From positions 310,001-374,000 of the forward strand of contig NC_089573.1 of NCBI RefSeq assembly GCF_040115645.1: a stretch of 64,000 nt of DNA. Reading direction: 5' to 3'. Below the pieces are notes generated by a model. The model was not told the DNA's origin and made no database searches. It saw nothing but the letters and a program-made list of their open reading frames with translations. Both the position numbers and the translations under genes were made by a program. This DNA comes from Euwallacea fornicatus. Taxonomy: Eukaryota; Arthropoda; Insecta; Coleoptera; Curculionidae. Positions 14,111 to 23,352 of this stretch are shown in pieces (position 1 is the first letter of the stretch; the number at the start of each line of letters is the position of its first letter).

Positions 14111-16115
14111 GTAGTACATCAAATTAATCTTTTCCGTGTGTCCTATATGTAGTTAATTTTCGAAATACTATAGCATTTGGTAAGATTTTCAAGCCTCCCG
14201 AAAAATAGTTTTTAAAGCCTTTGTTTTCTGCATCAGAAGCTGGTCCAAGCGCTTGTTTTGGCTTTTCATTACCTAACAATTGATTCAATATTTGAACTCA
14301 TTGCCTCATTGTTTATAGCAATAAATAACCTTTTCCATACAATCACACTGAGGTCGCAGTAAATTAGCCAGTTTTGCGACGACACATAACGTCATTGAAT
14401 AATATATACGTTTGCGTATCTCCCTAAACAAAACCCTAAAATTTGCGAGCATTCGAATGGTGAAATGGACCCCTTTCCGCTATGTCATATTCTTCGTATT
14501 ATAGTATTAGTCTATCGAATTTGAACAGGTGCAAACAGCGTGAATTATATAATGCGCTATCTATGTAATACTTCTAATTCTATAATGTAAATTCATTACC
14601 GTTTAGGTTGCATTCAAGAGATTTATTGTTGTTTCGTGTTAATGTTAAGTGAAGCTCTAACTGCTTGAAAAGCAAGTAAAAACTGTATCATAACCAGACT
14701 TGAGAGTTTAATAATACATTATATTCCCACGTAATTCTCGCTTTGTTTTTGGACTTGCTGAGTGTAATAAGCTTTGCCCCTAGTGTCCAACTTTATAAAT
14801 TATTTGTCAAAATTACATAACGAACGTGTACGCCACCAGCTTATTAATAGATGAGCGTCCTGCTTAACAATACGAGAAGTTCTTAGAGCTTTAGACACAT
14901 GTACTTTCGTTGATAGATCCACACATCATGACTGAGAAGTCTAGAGGCACTAAGCTAGCAACGGTCATCAATCTTATTTCTGTCGTCCATCATTTATCTT
15001 TGTATTTTTCAACTACTCTGTGGCTGGATTCACCTTACCGCAAACTTTCAACTAGAAACGTTTAAAACGGGTCGGACCCTTTCTGAAAAACAAAATATTT
15101 GTTGTTCGTAAACACTTTCGAACTCCCAAATGGCATTTAAATGTTTGCCGAGTTTAACATGGGCCGCATAAGATGGAAAAAATAGGTCGAAAGCTAGATT
15201 GGATCAGCAATTCACTTTTTAACTTGAAACGTTGTTCTCGTTTCGTCATGACGAGTTTAGTTGTGAATTTCCAGGAAATAGAATCTGTCATTAACATTGT
15301 GCAGGAAAACTCTGTTAAATTCGATATTGCTGAAACCATTTTGGAGTTTCAATAAAATTATCAGGGTTGCCGTATACTAATTCAGGGCAAATTTTGCATG
15401 TAAGCAAATTAGTTGCATTTATTTCATTATTATGTTTACAAAAATGTGTTATTTACACTTGAAAATACTGACCCGGAAATATATATTTATCGGTATTGTA
15501 GTGAACGCACAATCATTGTTCGAGAACGGCATAGAAACTTACGAAACTCCTGACTTTTATTTGGCTAGTTAGAAATAAAAAAATGGTAGTACATAACAAA
15601 TAAAAACGGTTTTAAGAGGTTTCGTACATCGGCAATTGGAAAAGAAAACAACAAGAATCAATGGTGAAGAACCCTCGCTGTTTCTGATTTTACCATTTGT
15701 TTATCTTTAGAGTATAAACTATAGACAACGCATTTCTTATTTTCAAATAGTTTTTTTTCCACGTGTGCGGAATGAACAGGGTGAACTTTTTATTACGCAT
15801 CATAATATTATGTTTTATTCAAAATAGTTATCGAGAAATTTTTAATAAAATACTTTTAGACATTTAGGAGACGCTTAAAAATTATTGGATTTGGATCATT
15901 CTTTTCCACTTTTCACTGGAACTATTCTGCATCTAGCTTAACCATTTTTGATGTCGTGAAGATGCACTAATAAACGCTGCGAGTTTGCCTGTAGTGCTTC
16001 ACAACTAACTGTTAATTACCACACCTAGACAACCCATTAAACACTTCGACAAAAGTCCTCCTTCGTCAGTATTGTTCTCTCACAGACTAACTGAAATAAA
16101 TATTTTTTTTTCCAG
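14111..16115. other. Sequence upstream of the first coding exon; probably intron
   Basis: No coding signal was found. It ends in a strong acceptor: a run of eight T followed by TCCAG at 16103-16115. That implies this stretch is the 3' part of an intron whose upstream exon was not identified, so the promoter and first exon are not located. Confidence 0.5.
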
Positions 16116-16229
16116 ATAGTGATGTGACTAACCCTCTAACCTAGGATAATGCGCCAACTAACACACACCCATGTGCGCTATGTCCGGCCGACAACGTAAA
16201 CTAACCCGTCCTGGTACGTTGCTGTGGTC
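16116..16229 (+). other. 5' untranslated part of coding exon 1, with upstream ORFs
   Basis: The exon start is set by the acceptor tttttttttccag at 16102-16115. Before the main start there are three upstream ATGs with stops: a start-stop element ATGTGA at 16122-16127, a 17-codon frame at 16149-16199 (same frame as the main protein, ending TAA), and a 21-codon frame at 16171-16233. The last stop overlaps the main start as ATGA. Such leaders usually lower or condition translation, which is inference here. An unspliced transcript starting nearby is the alternative. Confidence 0.55.
16149..16199 (+). CDS. Upstream ORF, 16 codons plus stop
   Basis: ATG CGC CAA to TAA encodes a 16-residue peptide beginning MRQ, as the main protein also does. 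It lies in the same frame as the main ORF and closes it 30 nt before the main ATG. Whether it is translated is unknown; it is listed because it decides that the main start cannot lie further upstream. Confidence 0.3.
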   Translation: MRQLTHTHVRYVRPTT

Positions 16230-16233
16230 ATGA
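16171..16233 (+). CDS. Upstream ORF whose stop overlaps the main start (ATGA)
   Basis: The frame starts at ATG 16171, has a second in-frame ATG at 16180, and ends at TGA 16231-16233. That stop shares bases with the main ATG at 16230-16232. The arrangement resembles termination-reinitiation junctions. Peptide function is not implied. Confidence 0.3.
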   Translation: MCAMSGRQRKLTRPGTLLWS

Positions 16234-16848
16234 GGCAGCATTTATACGGTCATGCGCCTCCTTCTGCGCACGCAGCTACGCGGGTTATCGACTCATACGG
16301 AGTTTATCACGAGCCACCCAGGTACAACGTGAATTTCCACGATGACCGCTACCATGATAGAAACTCCGAATATTACGAGACGCATATTACGTATACGGAT
16401 CCGCTACGTGCCGAGCGTATTCCTTACAATGATGACGACGGGTTTGTTCCTCAAAGAGCGCAGGTGTCGCGCGCCGGCGTGATAGTGAACGTGTCGGGAA
16501 ACGGTGGCGCGGTTCGGACTTCGGCTGTGCCTCCGAACTGTTATAGTACGCAGAACAACACGCACGCTGCGCAGAATAATAACCATAATAGTTCAAATGG
16601 CGCGCAGCAAAATACGCAGAACGCACAGGCATTGCAGCAGGCTCAAAACAGGGAGGAAAGGGAGAGTGAAAGTCCAATTTGCTGTTGCTGTAAAGGGCGA
16701 AGGAAAAGCACGTCTTCTACTACTAACAGTAGTGGAACTCCTGCGTCGATTTGGACGGTTTGGTGTAGGCCTACCATTTTGTTACTGATGCTGGTACTGG
16801 TAGCTTCGGTCTTTGTCTTGGCTTCAGGGATTATGCTTTACTACCACT
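16230..16848 (+). CDS. Coding exon 1 of a probable type II single-pass membrane protein
   Basis: This exon encodes residues 1-206 plus the first base of codon 207. The start is the first ATG after an in-frame TAA at 16197 and has G at -3. Residues 1-70 are rich in Tyr, His, Asp and Arg. Residues 103-140 are rich in Asn and Gln (low complexity). Residues 151-154 are four Cys in a row followed by KGRRK, then a Ser/Thr stretch. A hydrophobic helix spans about 183-205 (ILLLMLVLVASVFVLASGIM), followed by YYH. Without a signal peptide and with the basic patch before the helix, the N-terminus should be cytosolic; the Cys run is a candidate palmitoylation site. The exon ends at CCACT|gtatgt. It is longer and more GC-rich than anything else open in the window. 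I do not recognise the family; membrane-anchored collagen-like proteins are one possible class, but no Gly-X-Y repeat is seen. Confidence 0.85.
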
Positions 16849-19800
16849 GTATGTATTTAAGAGTATTGCATGTCTGTTTTAAATGTGCCTGATACAACTG
16901 TTATCCTTTAATTACGTAATTGGATATATCTCCTAACTGTGTGTCACTTTCATGTGCTTTAGATACATACGATTAGCTTATTCGAAATTCGGATCAAAAT
17001 ATGGGTTACGAACGGACGAAATTCGTTGATAATGTTAGAGCGAACCGTTTTGCTATTTAATTTATCGTTATATGCACCACCCCAATTCGATTTCAATTTT
17101 GCTTTGTCGCTAACTCATCGATTCTTACGTCTATTGTTGCGCAATCTATTTCCTTGCAACTTTCAGCTAATTATCTCCAGATTCTGCACCGGGCAGAATA
17201 TTCAACTAAGAGCTACATGTTCACCTTTCACATAAAGCTAATGCCGACGACATATTAAATTTGTGTCAGTAATTTGCATTCAAGAAATTCGAACGCGCAA
17301 GTCTATAACCAACTAAATTCTTCTCACAAGAAATTAATGGAGTCGAGGAGGGTCAATTATCCATCCCTCTTTTTTACATTTTTAATTCAAACAGCTTAAC
17401 TTTATGAGGAAATATTCCATAATTTCTTTAAAATTAATTTACGGTTAGGGAATCCATAAATGGAGCAAACAAAAAAAAACGAGAATCCTTAGGTCGTTTA
17501 AATTTTCTTTATCCCCGAGTGAAGTGCTTCAAGCTGGTAGATACGAAAACTTGCCACAGTAGTGAATATAAAGTGCAATTGTAGCTTTCACGCGGAAAAT
17601 ATCGTCGAGAAAAATTACTGAATATACTATCTAGAATTCTAGTTAGCAGGTTTTGATTGATGCTTTTCGTATGTACGAATTTTCGTAGCTGCATGTGTAT
17701 TCACATTTGGCACTATATTTAAATTTTGAAAATAATCCAAAAACGTAAAAAAACAATGAAATTGTTCTGTACGTTTGAAGTGGATTGTTTTTTTTAAGGA
17801 AAAATAAAAAGTTAACGATCCTATATGGGAATGTTTCCAATATCAATCAGTATTATCAGCAAAATTGGTCCGTGATGGAAGTAACTTGTTTCAATAAACA
17901 ATATGAGCCAGTCTCTATTTCGTCAACTCAACCAATTTTCAGTGGCTCAATATGAAAATTTTGCGCCATTTACAACTATCTAACCGTAAAATCACGGGTC
18001 ATTCCTAAATTTGGACTATAAAATCCAAATTCACTTAAACAAACCTCATTTCCATCACTACGATAACTGCCCTAATGCATCAAATTGCCAACTTCAGGGT
18101 CCGTAATTTCGTATTCCAGCTGTCGACCTATGGAAGTTTCTAAAAACTAGTATTACAGAAAATTATGTAGAAATCGCTTTGATATTAGATAATTTTTGGA
18201 AAATCTTATCTAGCCAGAACCGACCTTATTTGACTAATTTTTACCAATTAAAAAAAACTATTTCAGGATTTTTTTTTGTAGAAAATCTGAAGATGCATTA
18301 GAGCTAAGGCTTTTGCATATAGAATATTGTCGATTTGGTCTATTTTAAAATAGGAATGTTTTTAGGTGCCGATTCATACAACCGTCCTGCTTGTCCAAAA
18401 CGGAGACTACATCGGTTTCAATTCAATGGACCTTATTTGCCCATTCCTCTATCTTGTCAACTTAACTTTTTGTTGAGAGGGTTTCTATTATTCACAGCCT
18501 CAATTTGTCGATCTTGACACGTACCTATAAAAGAGCGATTTAATTATCGATCTATACAATTCCATCTCAATTTAGCATCATTTGAGTGAATATGAGCAAT
18601 TAATTTCTGGTTTAGTTACATCGATTGGTAAAGCTCTTTATTTGGAACTATTACTTTTATAAATATTTGATTCAAATTGGTGCGATTTTTGGTATGAATA
18701 TTCCGAGCATTTGCTGACGTTTTCCATATATATCTCTGTATAACTATATCGCTTTCATTCAAGAAAGGAAGTTATGACTTTTCCAAACTCATATCTAGGC
18801 AATATTCTCGAGAGTTGCTTGTCATTCACAGTCTCAATTTGCCAATTTTAAGTGCTGTACTAGGATCGTTTAACGTATCGATCTATGAAACCTTAGCTTT
18901 CATAGCTGACCTCTAACGAAATTGCTACTTGAACTATTCGAGCCCACTAGGGAATAAAATGTTCTTGCCCCCGTCAAAAAATAGTTGTTGAATTACTATA
19001 GCAGAAAAGTGGTTGGATGATAGGGCCTATATTCTTGTTGGAATGTGTTTGTATGCATTCGGGGATCTCCCAAATGAAAACATCCAACCCTCTTAGTCTG
19101 AAGCGTCTACGCGAGTTTAATAAACAAGAAGATAAATTATTATATACCGTAAAAGAGGGTGTATTTTGCATAGAGCTATCCGTGCTGACTTATTTCCCTG
19201 AAATGTGTGTATGAAGGAGAATTTTCAGTTATTTCTGGCACTAAGGGTTGTTTACGTGCAACTAATTTAACAACCAAGTTTTTGGTAATATCAACAGTTT
19301 ATAGTTAACGAGAAGCCTTTAATCGGGGTAATTATTTAATATATTTTCGGCAACAAAGCCGTGCTGAAGCCAAAAACCGCCCTTAAACTGCAGTTGGAAT
19401 TAAATAGCTGCAAGCATTCTCCCAATGGGTTTTGTTGTTGGCGTATTTTTCTTTTGTTCCTCTACACATTACAAAGAAGCATTTTATTTATTTCGTCTGG
19501 CACCTGCTCTCTGTCTTTGTTAATGACTAAAATTAAATGTAGGACTGCTCCGATTTCTTTAACAGATTTTGAGAAATGAGGTCTTGATTACTGATAGTAA
19601 ATGATTTATGTGCGATCCAGAACACACGTGTAATTCAAGATTTTATTATCGGATATAGAAGATTTTTTTAAATTTCCTTCTGGAAAAATTCGAATTACGT
19701 GATATTCGCCAGGCTAAAATAACAAATTCGAATTTACGTTCCTTAAAGTGACGATACACCCGATTAGTTTATTCACCGTGAATGATATACAGGTGGCGTG

Positions 19801-19999
19801 ACAATTCGTTCGAAATCTTAAGTAAGCAACTAATGAAACTAGGAAAATTTGCAAAAAATTCTATTTTTTTGCTATTTGAGTTCGAGTCCCATGATTTCTC
19901 AATTGACTGAAATTCTAATCAGTTCGTATTTGATATCAGTGTAAGAATCGGAAATTCATTTTTGGAGGTAGCAAATATATCTTTTAATTTTTGTTTCAG
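16849..19999 (+). other. Intron 1 (3.15 kb)
   Basis: It runs from gtatgt after exon 1 to the acceptor tttgtttcag. Short open frames inside have no family resemblance. Failure to splice would add about 14 residues before a stop at 16890-16892. Confidence 0.6.
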
Positions 20000-20038
20000 A
20001 TATTCAGCAGAATAGACCCAACATAAATCCCGCTCCAG
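20000..20038 (+). CDS. 39-nt coding exon A (extracellular stalk)
   Basis: The exon lies between tttgtttcag and gtaagac. It enters in phase 1, with the T of exon 1 plus AT giving Tyr, and leaves in phase 1. It encodes (Y)IQQNRPNINPAP(G), a Pro/Asn-rich linker just outside the membrane helix. Its length is a multiple of three, so it can be skipped without breaking the frame. Support is frame continuity, good splice borders and phase matching with the exons at 38343 and 50288. Confidence 0.68.
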
Positions 20039-20190
20039 GTAAGACCTTTTTATACCGAACAGAAGACAAATATTTTTTCCATTTCAAATCCAATGCGCTA
20101 TTGATTTAACGGCAGGTAATGTAACGACTGCCTAACAGTTTGCAGGCACGGCAAATGGTCGTTAATTTGAAAATTGATTTTTTTCTCCAG

Positions 20191-20237
20191 ATATTCATCA
20201 AAGCCCGAGGCTTCAACCTAAAAGAAAGAAAGTGTGA
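20191..20237 (+). CDS. Possible alternative terminal exon B
   Basis: The acceptor gatttttttctccag gives an exon starting ATATTCAxCA, nearly the same first ten bases as exon A only 191 bp upstream, hinting at an old exon duplication. Entered in phase 1 it reads (D or Y)IHQSPRLQPKRKKV and stops at TGA 20235-20237. The nearby GT dinucleotides (20232, 20234) leave the wrong phase for the next exon at 38343, which argues for a last exon rather than a cassette. An AATAAA lies at 20609-20614. Exon 1+A+B would give a 234-residue protein, 1+B one of 221. It ends in a basic PKRKK tail. A chance acceptor is the alternative. Confidence 0.45.
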
Positions 20238-20632
20238 ATAACGTGTTAACTGAATGTATCCACAGTCAGTTTAATTCCAACCTAAAAACGCGTATGTTTG
20301 TATTTACTGTTTGTACTGCCGCCCGAAACATTTTTGCGCTAATTGTGTTCTTTTGGGTCGTTAATTCCCAACATTATTTGAGATTTAATATGAGGTTCAT
20401 TAAATTAACCAACTCTACCGAACGCACTCGCTGAAGCTTTAAATCAGCCCCATTGCCCATAAACAGCTCCCTGAACAGGGTGCGGAGCTAGGAACATATT
20501 AACAGTAACATGCTTGCTAACTAGACAAATCTACAAGCTATTCATGCTGGTAGACAAGGCTGAAATATGTTTACTGCCCATCCACTGTGAATGTCACTTC
20601 AATTGGGAAATAAAACAAAGCACCATATCGGA
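20238..20632 (+). other. Possible 3' untranslated region of the short isoform
   Basis: This follows the TGA of exon B and includes AATAAA at 20609-20614. There is no other feature. It is valid only if exon B is a real last exon. Confidence 0.3.
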
Positions 20633-21119
20633 TAGTCCATTGTTTTACTGTAAGGAAATTTATTGGGGATTGAAGCTTTATGGTGTCAATCAAAAATAGA
20701 AATTTTTACTAATTTTGTTAAATCACTTTTCTATTGCTATTTTTTGTCAGTTTTTTTTGCCAACTTTAATACATGTCTGGCAAGCAATGAATTGCTTCAA
20801 ATTTTGTTCAGTCTCAGGATAAAGTCTTAATTTATTGCTTTCAGTCGATAAGTTAGGACTACTCTAAACTGTTCTTGTACGGCGAAACCAACCATATGGA
20901 GTAATGTTTCAGGCAAGAGGTACTGACTAAATTGGAATCGTTCCTTGCGAGTATCTTTCAGAGGTTCTTCGGCACGAACAAACATACTAAATTAATACTA
21001 GAAAACAAAATGAAGATTCGGACATTTCGTCCCCCCTTTACAAGCGACTTTCTATCAAAATAATGAAGAATCATCAGAATTTTCATAGATCTTAGTGACA
21101 ATTAGCATTTTTTTACTCC
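20633..21119. other. Intron sequence, nothing identified
   Basis: AT-rich sequence without repeats or coding signal that I can name. Confidence 0.45.
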
Positions 21120-21840
21120 TAGAAACTGACCTAAGAGAACAGAGTGTAGGTTTGTGATATATCTATCCTGCTTTTAAAGCGAAATTTCTAATATCTTGTT
21201 TAAATCATTTTGTTTAAGAAAACTTGAAAAATCTTGACGAACTAAAATCGAACCTTTTAAGCAACACAAATCTCTTTTGGAAAGAAAAATTTGTGCACTT
21301 ATCATTTATAAAATCTAAACTGGAGCCAACCTTAAAGAGCACCTTTTTAGGGTCTTTTTAATTTTCGAATTACCTAAAATAGCGTTAAAATTAAATTCCA
21401 GAATAATGACTAACCCTGATGTCCTTGAAATTTGTGCTCGAGATTAAAAAAATACACAAAGTAAAACTCACCTTAAAAAATGTTTGGGACCTTTGATCAA
21501 GTGGAACTGATATTTTTTGGCTCCATAAAGTGACTGAAATAACGCTGAAGACCAGTTTCAGTTTAGCGATTAAGCCTGCCTATGAACAAAATTTTGAAAA
21601 GTGTTGACGACTCAAAAATCTTTCAGTATATTTGAGTAACCAAAGCGATCTTAAAGAGAATGTTTAGATCTTTTTAATTTCATAAGCTGACTAAAATAAC
21701 GTTAAAGAAAAAGGTGCAGTTTAGTGATTTATCTACTGACCTGACCTTAAACAATAATTTCCAGGATTTTTCAGTGATCAAAATCACCCTTTCAGTTTTA
21801 GGATTCTAAAAATTGACCAAAATAGTGTTAAAGGAGTATA
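21120..21840. repeat. Degenerate tandem array, unit about 130-245 bp
   Basis: A phrase like CTGACYAAAATAACGTTAAAG recurs in diverged form near 21122, 21366, 21527, 21683 and 21813. It is preceded in several copies by CTTAAAGAG-x-TGTTTAG-x-TCTTTTTAATTT. Spacings are about 244, 161, 156 and 130. It lies in the intron between 20039 and 38342 and looks like an old satellite fragment. Confidence 0.55.
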
Positions 21841-22170
21841 AGTTTTATTCTTTTTTAATTTTTCTTCACAATCCTGAATTTTTACATCCAGGAATTAAAC
21901 AATTATTAGCAAAACTATCACATGAATTTTTATTTTTAATATCGAAAAGTAATTCGATAGTTATTAAAAAGCTTTATTTTTAGTACATATTATCGCGCAG
22001 TTCAGTAGTTTAGTTTAACTTATTTGATATTTTGAAATTTTTGTGTACTTGACTTAACATTTTCTGGATATTTTAAACCGAATGATTGAAAAATGAACAC
22101 CAAATCATATCTCTAGTTCGGCTAGGAATTCATCACACAAATTAGGAAATTTTCTTTGTATACTTTTATA

Positions 22171-22288
22171 CAAGATGGTCCTTAAGTAAGGGTACAAAAA
22201 GCAACGAAAAATACCTTACATAAAAATAAGAATTTTATTTAAATTACTATTAGAGTTATTCGAAAAAAAAAACAAGGACCACCCTATG
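22171..22288. mobile_element. Short TA-flanked inverted-repeat element (MITE-like)
   Basis: About 118 bp bounded by CAAGATGGTCCTT on the left and AAGGACCACCCTATG on the right, which are inverted copies of each other. It has TA dinucleotides directly outside both ends (22169-22170 and 22289-22290). TA duplication is the signature of Tc1/mariner-type insertion. The interior is A-rich with no coding. The termini resemble those of the element at 62735. It abuts the left edge of the palindrome that begins at 22291. Confidence 0.6.
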
Positions 22289-22290
22289 TA

Positions 22291-23352
22291 CAGAGTGTCT
22301 CTGAAAGATCTGTACAAAATTTTACCATGGACTTCTGGCACGAAAACATGACAATTTAACCCTATTAACTTTAGCCTAAAACTGAACGGTTTTCAAAATA
22401 CAGCACGTCAAAATAAAAATTATAAAAGGGGGAAAAGACATTACTTGGTTTGCAATGTTATTATCTGAACAAAGTGTCGCATTGGGTGTTTTGCAGGGAT
22501 GAGAAACCTGAATCTGTTTGTTCAAAGTACATTGTAGAGAACACTGTCAGCATTAAATGAACTCTTTAAATGGGCATAACTTTGTTATCACCTGGTATAA
22601 AATTTATTTGTGACTAAATTTGTGTTTTTCTACATGTTTTATTAAAATAGATATCATGGTGCAACTCCCTACAGACATTCCTTTGTGAGAAATTTGAAGT
22701 TTAAAGTTCGCTGCGTGTCTCGAAAAAAAAACTTTGAGGAACATTTTATTTATATAGCAGAGCAAAATAAATGATAAAAAAATTGGTAGAGGGAAATGAA
22801 AACTTGAAGATAAAGAAAAACGACAAGAATTGAAGATTAATTGAATGTTTTAAATTTGTTTGTTTGTACTGTATAAGTATAATACAAAAAATGTACCTTA
22901 AAGTTATTTTTGAAGACGTGCAACGAATTTTAAACTTCAAACATTTCAAGAAGGAATGCCCGTAGGGACTTGTACGGGGTTGCCCTTTTTTTATTAAACA
23001 TGTCAAAAACATAAATTTAGTCAGAAATAAATTTTATACTGGGTGATAAAAAAAAAAGTTATGTCTATTTAAAGAGAGTTTATCTAGCACTGACAGCGTC
23101 TCCTACAATGTGCATAGAAAGAAACGGATTTTGATTTGTCGCTCCGAAAAATCCCCCATGCGACATTTTGTTCAGGTAGTAGCATTACAAACCAAGTAAT
23201 TAGTTTTTTCCCCTTTTTCAATTTTCAGTTTGGTGTCATCCAATTTAAAAATAGTTTCCTTTTGGACTAAGGAAAATTGGGTGAAATCGTTATTTTTTCG
23301 CCTCAAAAATCTGCGGTAGAATTTTGTACAAACCTTCTGGAGACACTCTCAG
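22291..23352. repeat. Large imperfect palindrome (fold-back element), about 1.06 kb
   Basis: The left arm (about 22291-22762) is repeated inverted as the right arm (about 22870-23352), leaving a loop near 108 bp. Matched segments include ctgtacaaaatt (22310) with its complement at 23320, tataaaatttatttstgactaaattt (22600 and 23015), and gacattccttt-gtgagaaatttgaagtttaaa against its inverted partner near 22930-22960. Identity is high in blocks, with scattered substitutions and small gaps. No transposase is seen, so this is a non-autonomous fold-back or two insertions in opposite orientation. Confidence 0.85.

Noticed and set aside
16387..16788. Several long frames in other registers over coding exon 1
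   Set aside because: Arg/Ser/His-rich shadows caused by the higher GC content and codon structure of the real exon.
20191..20237. Exon B as an internal cassette joined to exon C
   Set aside because: Donor-like GT at 20232 or 20234 would leave phase 0 or 2, while exon C needs phase 1. Kept only as a possible terminal exon.
22746..23012. 88-codon minus-strand frame, Phe/Ile-rich
   Set aside because: Lies across the loop and right arm of the palindrome; composition reflects AT-rich repeat sequence.
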